Assembly: GCF_002355375.1 (NCBI RefSeq)
Contig: NZ_AP017312.1
Location: 2,497,001 to 2,561,000 of the forward strand
Reading direction: 5' to 3'
From: Aneurinibacillus soli
GTDB taxonomy: Bacteria; Bacillota; Bacilli; Aneurinibacillales; Aneurinibacillaceae
DNA: 64,000 bases
The position numbers and the translations under genes were made by a program. The notes under the pieces are model-generated. The model did no database searches, had not been told where the DNA came from, and was given only the letters and a program-made list of their open reading frames with translations. Below, piece after piece: positions 42,637 through 52,023 of this stretch; the stretch's first letter is position 1; every line of letters begins with the position of its first letter.

Positions 42637-43815
42637 TTACGCAATCCGTAGATACTTTTGTTTGGTTGGCACATCGAAATGCCGAATGTCTCCATGTACC
42701 GCTTTGCTTAGGATATTCCGTGCTCCATGGACATCCCGGTGTTCTTGATAGCCACATGCACACGCATAGTTTCTAGAAGATACTTTCTTTTTCTTCTTGC
42801 AGACAGGACATGTCTGACTTGTATACGCTTCGTTCACTTCATGCATGTTGATTCCTTCTTGCGCTACTTTATATTTGAGATACTCTTTCACTTGTCCAAA
42901 AGACCAGTTGGATAATTTTTGTGCTTGTTTTCGATTGGTTTTCTTTTTCTTACGAGTGTTTCGTTGAACCCCTTCAGGATTTCCTATATACACATCCGAT
43001 ACTGATTGCTTGATGCACCATTCCACAAAGTTGTGGGTTGCTTTATGTAGTGCATCCTGAAGCTGCTTCCCGGATTTTGACAACACATATTGTTTGGCAC
43101 GCCCGTATTTTTTCCATTGGCGAGACCCTTTTTTACACTTTGATTGCAGACGCTGGATTTCTGCAAGTTTCTTGTTGCGCAAACGGTGAAGGGAGCGGAT
43201 TTTTCTTCCTGTCACGATTAAGGCTTGCCCCTTTTCACAAAAAGCAGCCAGCGTGTGAATTTCGCCCAGATCCACGCCAACGGCTTGTCCGGATTGATAC
43301 TCTTTATTCTTTTGTCCATCTTCAAATGAAACGGCCAGATACAATCCGTTGTCATAACACAATTCGATTTCCTTGATGGTTCCTTGGGGAAGATTTGAGG
43401 CATACACAACAATTGGCTTTTCACGTTTGCCATTGTGGTTGCCCATCGAAAGTTCAATTTTTCCGGTGGGATCAATCTTGAAGCCGTCTTTGGCCCATTT
43501 CGTGTTATAGTGGTTCTTTTTCTTGTAGGGATAACGTGTCGTTGTGTGTCCTTTTTTGATGGTTTGATGAGCGGAATCTCTGGCGAAAAGATATTTGTGG
43601 CAAACGGCTTGGATGGATTGGCTATGTAGGTGGAATTTTCCTTTGGTTTGTTTTTGCAGTTCAGATTTGGAGATCCATTTCTGATATTTGAGGTAGCAGT
43701 TTTTGGCTAACTGCAAACACTCATTCCAAACACGTGCAGATTCACGGTTGCAGGCAAATAACCGATCTTCATCGGCCTTCGAGGTGCGAACATACACTTT
43801 CTTGGCACGAATCAT
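42637..43815 (-). CDS. tnpB: TnpB-family protein with altered RuvC site
   Basis: 392 residues from ATG 43815, which has AAAGGAG upstream; the frame runs 21 codons further. RuvC I aspartate is in AVGVDLGEIH, the zinc finger is CPVCKK and CACGYQ, and RuvC III aspartate is in HRDVHGARNI. At RuvC II the expected (V/I)E(D/N)L is DVYIGNPEGVQ: the acidic residue is three places away. It may be inactive or use a shifted glutamate. Highly basic, as is normal for TnpB. Confidence 0.85.
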   Translation of the reverse strand: MIRAKKVYVRTSKADEDRLFACNRESARVWNECLQLAKNCYLKYQKWISKSELQKQTKGKFHLHSQSIQAVCHKYLFARDSAHQTIKKGHTTTRYPYKKKNHYNTKWAKDGFKIDPTGKIELSMGNHNGKREKPIVVYASNLPQGTIKEIELCYDNGLYLAVSFEDGQKNKEYQSGQAVGVDLGEIHTLAAFCEKGQALIVTGRKIRSLHRLRNKKLAEIQRLQSKCKKGSRQWKKYGRAKQYVLSKSGKQLQDALHKATHNFVEWCIKQSVSDVYIGNPEGVQRNTRKKKKTNRKQAQKLSNWSFGQVKEYLKYKVAQEGINMHEVNEAYTSQTCPVCKKKKKVSSRNYACACGYQEHRDVHGARNILSKAVHGDIRHFDVPTKQKYLRIA

Positions 43816-44278
43816 ATGCACTCTCCTTTCCCACACTCCTGATTTGAAGGTACTATCCAAAGTATAACAGGCGATCAAACGTTCTGCAAGGACCAGGGTA
43901 GGCTGTGCCTACCCGAAATTCATCTCCCATTTTCACTGGTACTACAAGCACCTGCACGTTTAGAAGTGGGAGACTTCTTTCGGAAGAATGTTAAAAAACT
44001 CGTTGGGTCTTGTATGTGATCCCGTTGGTGGCCTGGTAGAGGTTCCGTGTATCGTTCGCAACGGACTCCATGCAATCACCGCTTTGGCAGCTGCTGATAT
44101 GGCGTTAGCGGGAGTAAAAAGCATGATCCCTCCAGATGAGGTGATCCAGGTTATGCATGAAGTAGGTACAGAAATGCCAGCGTCTCTTCGTGAAACGGGG
44201 ATCGGAGGGTTAGCTGGAACACCTACGGGAAAAGCATTGCGGGAAAAAATTTTCAACAAGAGCAAAGGGTGAATCCCA

Positions 44279-44947
44279 TTGAAATACACAAGTGTGTTTG
44301 AAATTATTGGTCCAATCATGGTGGGGCCGTCTAGCTCCCATACAGCAGGAGCGGTTCGCATTGGAAACATCGCCCGACAGATACTGGATGAACATCCGAC
44401 AAAGGTGACATTTCAACTTATGGGCTCGTTTGCTGAAACGTATCAAGGCCATGGTACTGACTTGGCTTTGTTAGCGGGGATTTTAGGTATGACTACAGCT
44501 AGCAACGACGTTCCGATATCCGATCAGATTGCGTCCAAAATGGGCGTTGAATATAGCTTTACGAAAGCAAATGCTGGGATGCACCATCCTAATACTGTGC
44601 GAATTGAAGCAACCGGGCCTACCCGGTCCGTAAAATTACTTGCTAGCTCCTTAGGTGGTGGAAAAGCCGAGGTGCAGGAACTCGATGATCTGCCCGTAAA
44701 ATTTACAGGAGAAAAGCCGACATTGATTCTGTACCATACAGATCAAAAAGGTTTTCTGGCGAAAATCTCCCACATTCTCAACATACAAGGATATAATATT
44801 GCACGATTGACGTTGGAAAGGTGGAAAAAAGGGGAATTGGCGATTACGGTTTGTGAAGTCGACGAAATACTACATGATGAGATCATACAAATGATAAAAG
44901 CATCTATCCCTTTTTTAAAGGATATTAAATTGGTGCAAACCATTTAG
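44279..44947 (+). CDS. sdaAB: L-serine dehydratase beta chain with ACT domain
   Basis: 222 residues: serine dehydratase beta domain (SVFEIIGPIMVGPSSSHTAG is the signature) and a C-terminal ACT domain (about 145-222). Start TTG. It is intact but follows the broken sdaAA by six bases, so the heterodimer cannot be formed from this locus. Confidence 0.9.
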   Translation: MKYTSVFEIIGPIMVGPSSSHTAGAVRIGNIARQILDEHPTKVTFQLMGSFAETYQGHGTDLALLAGILGMTTASNDVPISDQIASKMGVEYSFTKANAGMHHPNTVRIEATGPTRSVKLLASSLGGGKAEVQELDDLPVKFTGEKPTLILYHTDQKGFLAKISHILNIQGYNIARLTLERWKKGELAITVCEVDEILHDEIIQMIKASIPFLKDIKLVQTI

Positions 44948-45024
44948 AAAATGAGAACTTTAGTTTAGAATGATTAAGGCGTGTTGATCATACGTACTGA
45001 ATCAATAGGAGTGAGCACGATAAC

Positions 45025-45858
45025 ATGGGCATGGCAGATAGGATATATAAAGATTTAGTCAATGATGTGTTGGAAAATGGAGACTGGGATAAAGACCAGA
45101 AAGTAAGAACGGTTTGGGCAGACGGCTCACCTGCTTATACAAAAAGTGTAATCTGTAAACAAGTTACATTTGATAATCTCGAAGTACCGATTTTGACCAC
45201 TAAGAAAGTAGCTTGGAAATCTTCCATTCATGAGCTGCTTTGGTTTTATGTAAAACGAACAAGTGACGCTACGTACCTCGATGAAAACAATGTGAAGATA
45301 TGGAAAGAGTGGACAAACCAGCATAATAACATCGGAAAAGCGTATGGTTATCAATTAGGAAAACCAATTATGCTTAAAGGAAAATTGACGAATCAGGTAC
45401 AAAATTTGATTGATGAACTAAAAAATAACCCGGCTTCAAGAAGGCATATTATTTCACTATGGAATATAGATGATTTAGATCAGATGGGGTTGTATCCTTG
45501 CGTTTGGAATAACCAATGGATGATTAAAAAAGGCAAGTTACATCTGATTGTGCAAATTCGTTCTAACGATCTAGCTTTAGGGCACCCATTCAATATATTT
45601 CAGTATTATGTACTGCAAAGAATGGTATCGCAAGTTACAGGGTACGAGCTAGGGACGTTAACATTTAATATTAACGATCTTCATATATACGAGCGACATA
45701 TTGAGCCACTAAAAGAACAGATGAAATGCGAGCCATTCCCTGCACCAGAACTATGGATAAATCCTGACGTCAAAAACTTTGACGATTTTACAATCGATGA
45801 TTTTCAACTAATCGGCTATGAACATCATCCAACAATTAAGATGGAGGTGGCTATTTAA
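45025..45858 (+). CDS. thyA: Thymidylate synthase, B. subtilis ThyA type
   Basis: 277 residues. Catalytic cysteine near residue 159 in MGLYPCVWNNQW, dUMP-binding RRHIISLWN and QIRSNDLALGHPFNIFQY. Sequence follows the long ThyA of B. subtilis and its SPbeta/phi3T phages rather than the E. coli branch. GGAGTGAG precedes ATG 45025. One-base overlap with folA: they form an operon making dTMP and recycling folate. Confidence 0.92.
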   Translation: MGMADRIYKDLVNDVLENGDWDKDQKVRTVWADGSPAYTKSVICKQVTFDNLEVPILTTKKVAWKSSIHELLWFYVKRTSDATYLDENNVKIWKEWTNQHNNIGKAYGYQLGKPIMLKGKLTNQVQNLIDELKNNPASRRHIISLWNIDDLDQMGLYPCVWNNQWMIKKGKLHLIVQIRSNDLALGHPFNIFQYYVLQRMVSQVTGYELGTLTFNINDLHIYERHIEPLKEQMKCEPFPAPELWINPDVKNFDDFTIDDFQLIGYEHHPTIKMEVAI

Positions 45859-46358
45859 TGCTTTCCATGATTGTAGCGATGGATGTAGATAGAGGCATAG
45901 GTAAAGATAATCAGCTATTATGGCATATTCCAGAGGACTTGCAATATTTCAAGAGTATAACGAGTCATAAAGTGGTGGTAATGGGGAGGAAAACCTTTGA
46001 ATCAATTGGCAGGCCACTTCCTAATAGGACGAATATAATCTTGACCAGGGATCCTTCCTACAAGGCTCCTGGCTGTCTTGTCTATAATTCCATCGAAGAT
46101 ATTCTTTCAGAAAATATGATGGGTGACGATCGTGCAGAAGTAGTCATTATAGGTGGGGCAGAGATTTACCATTTGTTTTTGCCTTACGCAGATCGATTGT
46201 ATATCACACAGGTGAGCGGGACTTTTAATGCTGATACTTTTTTTCCGGTATTATCAAATGAACAATGGAAAATGATTTCTCGAAAAAAAGGAACGCAGGA
46301 TGCCCCATACGAATATTACTTTGAGATTTATGAGAGAGAGATAGAGCAATCAATCTAA
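45858..46358 (+). CDS. folA: Dihydrofolate reductase
   Basis: 166 residues. LSMIVAMDVDRGIGKDNQLL opening, GRKTFESIGRPLP (NADPH site) and IIGGAEIYHLFLP. Regenerates tetrahydrofolate after ThyA. Overlaps thyA by one base. Confidence 0.93.
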   Translation: MLSMIVAMDVDRGIGKDNQLLWHIPEDLQYFKSITSHKVVVMGRKTFESIGRPLPNRTNIILTRDPSYKAPGCLVYNSIEDILSENMMGDDRAEVVIIGGAEIYHLFLPYADRLYITQVSGTFNADTFFPVLSNEQWKMISRKKGTQDAPYEYYFEIYEREIEQSI

Positions 46359-46390
46359 AGTCATTCTTCGGAGTGGCTTTTTCTTTTTAG
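46359..46390 (+). terminator. Weak terminator after folA
   Basis: AAAGTCAT...AGTGGCTTT stem with G-U pairs, then a T-rich tail. Confidence 0.5.
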
Positions 46391-46400
46391 GAAAAAGTGG

Positions 46401-46517
46401 ATGAACAACATGAGTCAATGGATAATCAGTTTAGCAGCCGGAACGATATATGTATGGGTAGCATCAGCATCGTTAACACTACCCATACATCCTATGCAAT
46501 CTTTTCTCAAAAACTAG
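46401..46517 (+). CDS. Possible 38-residue hydrophobic peptide
   Basis: MNNMSQWIISLAAGTIYVWV continues as ASASLTLPIHPMQSF and ends LKN. One hydrophobic span, weak AGG upstream, and it overlaps the end of the convergent SDR gene. It contains a 12-bp inverted repeat, so the DNA may have another use. Low confidence. Confidence 0.25.
   Translation: MNNMSQWIISLAAGTIYVWVASASLTLPIHPMQSFLKN
46450..46490. repeat. 12-bp inverted repeat at the end of the SDR gene
   Basis: ATGTATGGGTAG (46450-46461) and CTACCCATACAT (46479-46490), loop of 17 bases, no T-run. May stabilise or end the SDR transcript. Confidence 0.6.
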
Positions 46518-47275
46518 TTTCTTATCCTCGTCACATACGGATAAATCGGATCTCTCAATTCGAAGTCATACGTTTCTCCATTCACAATTCCTACCACCTT
46601 CTCGCTGTCATATAAATCGAGCAAGAAACCGGCCATTTGTTGAGCCGTATGGAACTTAGGAATAACACCATCATATTCAAAATTATCAACATCAAGGGAC
46701 CGTTTCGCAAATTCGGTCTCTGTTGCAGCAGGGGCCAAGACTTTTGCTTGCATGGCTGCTCCTTTTTCTTTCAATTCTTGTGCTAGACCTTCTGTAAAGG
46801 CACTTACATAGAACTTTGTCGCGCAATAGCTCACAGCATCGGCAACAATTCTGTATCCTCCGCCTGAAGAAATATTGATGATTTGTGTTCCTTCAACATC
46901 TGCATAGTCACGTACATAACGAGAGGACAGAACGGTTAATGCTTCAATATTCAAGTGAATCATCGTCTCAATTTTATTTAAATTTTGTTCCCCAACGGAA
47001 GCAAAGTTTCCAAACCCAGCATTGTTGATCCAGGTCTCGATCTGATAATCCTGAAGACTTTCGTAAAATTCATGAACATTTGCAGTAACGGATAAGTCAA
47101 CGGTTCGAATGACAACATCCAGGTCTGCGTTAATGTCAGCCACTTTTGATTTCAACTTTTCCAACTCCTCCGTTCTGCGGGCTGCTATGATTAAGTTTTT
47201 TCCGCGAGCCGCAAAAGCAAGAGCTGTTTCATACCCAATTCCTGAACTGGCACCCGTAATAACTGTATATTTCAT
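46514..47275 (-). CDS. Short-chain dehydrogenase/reductase
   Basis: 253 residues. Cofactor motif TGASSGIGYETALAF, NNAGFGNFASVG, catalytic S (INISSGGGY), Y-x(3)-K (YCATKF). Divergent from a MerR gene whose promoter-type site lies in front of this gene. Substrate unknown. Confidence 0.9.
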   Translation of the reverse strand: MKYTVITGASSGIGYETALAFAARGKNLIIAARRTEELEKLKSKVADINADLDVVIRTVDLSVTANVHEFYESLQDYQIETWINNAGFGNFASVGEQNLNKIETMIHLNIEALTVLSSRYVRDYADVEGTQIINISSGGGYRIVADAVSYCATKFYVSAFTEGLAQELKEKGAAMQAKVLAPAATETEFAKRSLDVDNFEYDGVIPKFHTAQQMAGFLLDLYDSEKVVGIVNGETYDFELRDPIYPYVTRIRN

Positions 47276-47331
47276 GTAAATTCCTCCTGAATTTTATTCA
47301 ATTTCTTTTATTGTGAATGAACTATGAGTTG

Positions 47332-47362
47332 ATTATACTGATTAGAGTAAACTCTAAGTCAA
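47332..47362 (-). promoter_or_regulatory. MerR-activated promoter of the SDR gene
   Basis: On the minus strand TTGACT (47362-47357) and TATAAT (47337-47332) are 19 bases apart; the spacer holds the dyad AGAGT-TT-ACTCT. This is the layout of MerR-controlled promoters and points to the adjacent regulator. Confidence 0.8.
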
Positions 47363-47389
47363 GAAAAAAGGTCAATATGGAGGTTTCTT

Positions 47390-47776
47390 ATGCACACCAT
47401 TGGTGAAGTGGCTAAAATTTTAGGGATAAGCACACATACATTGCGGTATTACGAAAAGGAAAAAATTATAGCTCCCGATCGTGATGCAAGCGGAGACAGA
47501 CGATATAACGATTCACATATTAAATGGCTGCAATTTGTTATCAAGTTAAAAGAAACGCAAATGCCCATCGCGAAAATAAAGAAGTATGCTTCATTGTTTT
47601 TAGAAGGAAACCATACCACACTAGCTCGATTAAGCCTTTTAGAAGAACATAAACACTCTATAAAAAAACAAATCAGAACGCTAAAAGCTGTGGATGAGAT
47701 GCTTGAACGTAAAATTGCCGCTTACAAAGATTTCATCAGTAAGCAAGATGAGACGCAAAATATAAAAACGACTTGA
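47390..47776 (+). CDS. MerR family regulator
   Basis: 128 residues, HTIGEVAKILGISTHTLRYY then EKEKIIAPDR and DRRYN; AdhR-like short MerR with no metal cysteine cluster. TATGGAGG upstream. Should activate the divergent SDR gene. Confidence 0.87.
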   Translation: MHTIGEVAKILGISTHTLRYYEKEKIIAPDRDASGDRRYNDSHIKWLQFVIKLKETQMPIAKIKKYASLFLEGNHTTLARLSLLEEHKHSIKKQIRTLKAVDEMLERKIAAYKDFISKQDETQNIKTT

Positions 47777-47904
47777 GATACCACCATGCATCCAACTTCC
47801 TTCTAATCTACACAAATTACCAATGCAAAATATGGATTTCTCCTTAATTTATAGTATAATTTTATTTAATATTCAGAAATATATACAAGGAGGGACTATA
47901 TGTA

Positions 47905-49872
47905 GTGAAAAGTTTAAAAACTAGATTGATTACGTTTATCTCATTTCTTCTATTTGGTGGGCTTGTTCTCTTAGCTGTAATTAGCTACTCAAGTGCGTCT
48001 TCCATTTTAAAACAAAGCCTTGAAAAAGAGGCAGAAACAGAAGCCCTTCGCTTAACAGAACAACTCGATGTATTTATCCAGCAGCAGAAAGCAATCATCG
48101 CTTCTCTTGCAAAAGTAGCTGCCGAAAACTACGGTGATGAAAAAAAACAGCTGGCATTTGTCCAAAAAGCCAAAAAAGATTGGCCAGAATTTGAAACGGT
48201 TGTCTTTTCTCATGAGTTAAGCGGTAAAAGAGCGATAACGGATACAGGTCAGGTCATCGATGTATCGAACAGATCGTACGTAAAATCTGTTTCAGAAGGG
48301 AAAACCGTCATTATGGACCCGGTGTATTCCAAAGTAACCGGGAAAGTCATTACCATTGTAGCTTCTCCGCTGATAAAAGATGGACAAGTGGTCGGTTTTA
48401 TTGCCGCAGGTATCCCTGTAGAGGCAGCAACAGCAAAAGTAGCACAGGCTAAATTTGGAGAAACAGGATACGCAGGATTATTTGGGGTAACTGGCCAGAT
48501 TATTTGGCATCCCAAAAAAGAAATGATTGTAAAAGGAAATGTAACCGATTTCAAAATACCTGAGCTTGTCACCATTCATCAGGAGATACAAAAAGGGAAA
48601 CACGGGATCTCGTTCTATACCATATCCGGGAAAGAAAAACTTGCGGCCTATGCTGGTACACAAGATAAATGGGGAATTATTATCGGTGCCCCGCTCGATG
48701 AATTATACGCTCCGATTGATAAACTACGAAATGAATTGCTGATCATCACACTGGTCGTTATCGTGATTGGCGCACTTATTATGTATAGCATTACCGGCAC
48801 GATTACAAGGCCGATTGAAAAGCTGAATGAAGCCTTCTCCGTTCTCTCATCTGGCGATTTAACACATGAAGTGCATGTAAAAGGAAAAGATGAGCTCTCC
48901 CAACTATCCGCACATTTTAACAAAACAAATCATACCTTAAAACAACTCATTCAAAGCATCTCTACGAATTCCAGACAAGTGGGGTCCTCAGCTCATACCT
49001 TTTTAACAAACGTATCACAGGCCATACGAAGTGCAGAACAAGTTGAACAAACGATAAACCAGGTAGCCTGTGGTGCACAATCCCAAGCGATTAGCATTGA
49101 AGAAAGCGCGCGTGCTATGCAAGAGATGAGCATTGGCATTCAACGTATCTCTGAAAGCGCATCGAATGTTGCTGATTCTTCCCAGGAAGCTGTAAAAAAT
49201 GCAGAAGAAGGACAGCATACGATAAAAAAAGCAACTCTGCAAATGGATAAAATCAGCATGGTAGCGCAAGAATCAGCTACTCTTGTAAAGGTATTAGGCG
49301 AGCGTTCGAATGAGATCAGCAGCATTACAACAGCGATTACTTCGATCTCCGCGCAGACAAACTTGCTGGCATTGAATGCAGCGATCGAAGCCGCACGTGC
49401 TGGTGAGCAAGGGAGAGGGTTTGCTGTTGTAGCGGATGAAGTAAGAAAATTGGCGGAGCAGTCTGGCGAGTCTGCCAACCAGATTAGTACACTGATCCAG
49501 GAAATACAAAACGAGACCGAAAATGTAGTGGCTACGATGAATAAAGCAGTTGAAGAGGTTCAGGTCGGCATTGATGTAGTAAACCATGTAGGAGAAGCCT
49601 TCAATACGATTGTGAACTCTTCACAAAGAGTCGCCGTTGAAATTCAGGATGTGTCCGCTGCAACGGAGCAGATCTCCGCTGCCTCTCAAGAGGTGCTAGC
49701 TTCTGTGGAAGAATTAAACCGGATTTCTCATGAAGCCACTCATTACTCCAAAGAGGTAGAAGATGTAACCGAAAAGCAGGTCCGCATTATTAAGGAAATT
49801 GAAAACTCGGCGTTACAGTTACAACAAACGTCCGTTTCATTAGAACAATCCATTAATGAGTTTAAAGTGTAA
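47905..49872 (+). CDS. Methyl-accepting chemotaxis protein
   Basis: 655 residues. Helix 1 (about 8-30), dCache-type extracellular sensor (about 35-275), helix 2 (about 277-297), HAMP, and a long MCP signalling hairpin with [21 protein letters not shown]. Start GTG with AAGGAGGGA upstream. The tail lacks an NWETF-like pentapeptide. Ligand not predictable. Confidence 0.9.
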   Translation: MKSLKTRLITFISFLLFGGLVLLAVISYSSASSILKQSLEKEAETEALRLTEQLDVFIQQQKAIIASLAKVAAENYGDEKKQLAFVQKAKKDWPEFETVVFSHELSGKRAITDTGQVIDVSNRSYVKSVSEGKTVIMDPVYSKVTGKVITIVASPLIKDGQVVGFIAAGIPVEAATAKVAQAKFGETGYAGLFGVTGQIIWHPKKEMIVKGNVTDFKIPELVTIHQEIQKGKHGISFYTISGKEKLAAYAGTQDKWGIIIGAPLDELYAPIDKLRNELLIITLVVIVIGALIMYSITGTITRPIEKLNEAFSVLSSGDLTHEVHVKGKDELSQLSAHFNKTNHTLKQLIQSISTNSRQVGSSAHTFLTNVSQAIRSAEQVEQTINQVACGAQSQAISIEESARAMQEMSIGIQRISESASNVADSSQEAVKNAEEGQHTIKKATLQMDKISMVAQESATLVKVLGERSNEISSITTAITSISAQTNLLALNAAIEAARAGEQGRGFAVVADEVRKLAEQSGESANQISTLIQEIQNETENVVATMNKAVEEVQVGIDVVNHVGEAFNTIVNSSQRVAVEIQDVSAATEQISAASQEVLASVEELNRISHEATHYSKEVEDVTEKQVRIIKEIENSALQLQQTSVSLEQSINEFKV

Positions 49873-49951
49873 TACTGTAATTTTTTGTCCCTTTCTCTAT
49901 GGAAAAATGATAGGATGAGAAGAGAGAAAACTAGAGAAAGAAGGACCGCAC

Positions 49952-50878
49952 GTGCAGGGGAAAAAACGTAAAGCAGCATGGGGGATCTGGGTTGCGATTA
50001 TAGGTCTACTCCTTATCGCTCTTACAAATGTATGGGTGAATGGAGGGAAAGAAACGTTCGCGAAAATGACAGAGAATATAACGGCGACAAAGTCTGAGCC
50101 TGTATCACAGCCAGAAACAGTAAAACCGGAGACGACTACGGTACAGCCAAAACAAGCAGAGGCAGATTCAGCACCAAGTACATCCGATTCAGTTAAACCA
50201 CAGCCAGCAAAGCAGGCAGAACCCACAGCGACACAACCGGCTGTAGCACATCCACCAGCTGTAAAGCAGGCAGTAGGTATGGAACTGGGTAAGAAAATTA
50301 CTGAACTGCCGATTCCAGGTGAAAAAGTAGTCTATTTAACATTTGATGACGGTCCTGGTCCATATACCAAGCAGATGGTTGATATCTTGAATGCAAACAA
50401 AGTACAAGGTACGTTCTTCTGGATTGGTCAAAACTTCAAGCCGGAATGGGCACCATATGCGAAGCAAATGCTCGCACAGGGCCACCAGATTGGCGCACAT
50501 TCCATGCGTCATGAGGCGATGGGCAAGAGAAGTAAAGAGTATCAAAAGCATGATTTGCTTATGACGGCCGCTCATATCGAAAAACTGACTGGCCAAAAGA
50601 TTATCTACTTCCGCCCGCCCTACGGCTCGATAAATGCTTCGAGCGTACCTGTAACAAAAGAAGTTGGGCAATATATGATTCTCTGGCAAGCTGACAGTCG
50701 TGACTGGGCATTAGCACACAACCCGCAGCAAATTCTCACCAATATCAAAAAAGAGATAAAACCAGGCGCCATTATTTTGATGCACGAACGTGCACAAAGT
50801 TTACAAGTATTGCCGCAAGTGCTAGCCTATTTAAAACAAAATGGCTACACGATTCACACACTACCAACAGGAAAATAA
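49952..50878 (+). CDS. Membrane-anchored polysaccharide deacetylase
   Basis: 308 residues. N-terminal anchor (IWVAIIGLLLIALTNVWV), a Pro/Thr/Lys-rich linker to residue ~108, then a NodB domain: TFDDGPGP (D-D), HSMRHEAM (H-x(3)-H), RPPYGS, WQADSRDW and ILMHE. The metal site is complete. Acts on cell-wall glycan outside the membrane, comparable to PdaC. GTG start. Confidence 0.9.
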   Translation: MQGKKRKAAWGIWVAIIGLLLIALTNVWVNGGKETFAKMTENITATKSEPVSQPETVKPETTTVQPKQAEADSAPSTSDSVKPQPAKQAEPTATQPAVAHPPAVKQAVGMELGKKITELPIPGEKVVYLTFDDGPGPYTKQMVDILNANKVQGTFFWIGQNFKPEWAPYAKQMLAQGHQIGAHSMRHEAMGKRSKEYQKHDLLMTAAHIEKLTGQKIIYFRPPYGSINASSVPVTKEVGQYMILWQADSRDWALAHNPQQILTNIKKEIKPGAIILMHERAQSLQVLPQVLAYLKQNGYTIHTLPTGK

Positions 50879-50894
50879 TGCGATACAGAATCAC

Positions 50895-50933
50895 AAAAAG
50901 CTGAGATGAATGCATTCATCTCAGCTTTTTTTT
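50895..50933 (+). terminator. Terminator after the deacetylase gene
   Basis: AAAAAGCTGAGATGAA pairs with TTCATCTCAGCTTTTT. Confidence 0.9.
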
Positions 50934-50983
50934 GCTAGAATAGAGGAGACAAAAAATATAGATAATTACAACAGAGGTGTAAG

Positions 50984-51415
50984 ATGACAACCATTACAAT
51001 CCAGGAACTGTGTACCGAAGAGGAAGTTGTACAGATTTTTCCGCTAATGAAAGATTTGCGTCCGTATCTTGACGAGGAACGCTTCCGTGAAATCTGGCGT
51101 GCCATGCAGCCAGATGGCTACCGTATCTATGCAATGTACGACGGAGGGGAGATTGTCGCATTTACCGGTATTCAAATCCGAACAAATATGTACTATTTCC
51201 GCCATGTATTCGTGCACGAACTCGTAACACGAGCAGATATTCGCTCGAAGGGATATGGCGAGAAGTTGCTTACGTTTGTACATGAGTGGGGACGCGAGCA
51301 TGACTGTGTAACAGTGGCGCTTGAATCCGCTCTCACACGAGTAGACGCACATCGATTCTATGAAACAAAGATGGACTATGATAAGTTCTGTTACTCGTTT
51401 AAAAAATCATTATAA
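50984..51415 (+). CDS. GNAT acetyltransferase
   Basis: 143 residues. RSKGYGEKLL is the acetyl-CoA motif and HRFYETKMDYDKFCYSF the closing part. AGAGGTG precedes the ATG. Substrate unknown. Confidence 0.88.
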   Translation: MTTITIQELCTEEEVVQIFPLMKDLRPYLDEERFREIWRAMQPDGYRIYAMYDGGEIVAFTGIQIRTNMYYFRHVFVHELVTRADIRSKGYGEKLLTFVHEWGREHDCVTVALESALTRVDAHRFYETKMDYDKFCYSFKKSL

Positions 51416-51424
51416 AGCTTAGAA

Positions 51425-51464
51425 ACACAAGGCTCGCATGAAATTTGACATGCGAGCCTTGTGT
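51425..51464. terminator. Bidirectional terminator
   Basis: ACACAAGGCTCGCATG pairs with CATGCGAGCCTTGTGT between the convergent GNAT and MarR genes. Confidence 0.85.
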
Positions 51465-51473
51465 TTGTTTCCA

Positions 51474-51911
51474 TTAGTAAAACACTTTTGCGTGAAGCAC
51501 ATCCAGAGCATGGTTGATTTCTTCCAGCTCTTCTTCAGAAGCATCCTTTATCCGTTGCAAGAAACGGGCTTCTATGCGTTTAAAAGCTTCGTCCATTATG
51601 GCTTCCCCCTTTCTGGAAAGGTGGACATATTGCTTTCGTCGATCTTCGACAACGGTACGTTTTTCGCATAAATTTTTTTCGCTTAGTTTTTTCAGTTCAC
51701 GACTCGTGTTCGGCATAGACATATGCTGACAATCACTAATTTGACTAAGGGTAACGGGCTGACTAACTGCTATATATTCAAGGATACTATATTGAAGGGG
51801 GGTAATGTCATCAGGTTTAACATCTTTTGTGATTTCATGCGTCACTTGATGAACAGCGGTAGTAAAGGCCACAAATTTCTGAAAAAAAGCTTTTTTGTCC
51901 ACAGGGATCAC
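51474..51911 (-). CDS. MarR family regulator
   Basis: 145 residues. Winged helix with VTLSQISDCQHMSMPNTSRE and wing DRRKQYVHLS. Divergent from the quinone-reductase gene; several GATAA-type palindromes lie between them. Confidence 0.88.
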   Translation of the reverse strand: MIPVDKKAFFQKFVAFTTAVHQVTHEITKDVKPDDITPLQYSILEYIAVSQPVTLSQISDCQHMSMPNTSRELKKLSEKNLCEKRTVVEDRRKQYVHLSRKGEAIMDEAFKRIEARFLQRIKDASEEELEEINHALDVLHAKVFY

Positions 51912-51921
51912 CTCTTATTGA

Positions 51922-52010
51922 CACGATAACAAAACGATTATCATAAAACAATTATCATTTGACAATTAAAAACGCAACGTGGTACGATTTTGTTATCAAA
52001 TGATAAGCAA
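51922..52010. promoter_or_regulatory. Operators between MarR and quinone-reductase genes
   Basis: GATAACAAAA (about 51925) is mirrored by TTTTGTTATC (about 51988), with ATTATCAT and ATTATCATTTGACAATT between, and TTATCA-AA-TGATAA at about 51992-52005. Dyad-rich promoter overlap expected for a MarR-controlled divergent pair. Confidence 0.6.
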
Positions 52011-52023
52011 AGAGAGTGATACA

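Larger units (their letters stand above)
42447..43989 (-). mobile_element. TnpB-only IS605/IS1341-type insertion sequence
   Basis: The boundaries come from the sdaAA frame: 42446/42447 and 43989/43990. On the element's strand the base run just before its left end is TTTTTTAAC, the TTTAAC-type target of IS605. The left end shows GAAG-TCTCCCA-CTTC and GGGTAGGC/GCCTACCC hairpins. No direct repeats flank it, as expected for this family. There is no tnpA, so it needs help in trans. Confidence 0.88.
41902..44272 (+). pseudogene. sdaAA: L-serine dehydratase alpha chain, disrupted
   Basis: Three pieces of SdaAA are visible. 41902-41991 encodes MTIGKVMMEMEKEQTGRSDR and the following residues, then a TAG at 41992-41994 stops it. 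41998-42446 carries the middle part with the cluster cysteine in GGCQAEVGSA. 43990-44272 carries the C-terminal part with the two others, LGLVCDPV and VEVPC. A TnpB element of 1543 bases lies between. The first ~15 residues are missing upstream. Removing the element rejoins the frame as ...GLA-M-LKNSLGLV. The product would be non-functional unless the stop is read through. Confidence 0.88.
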
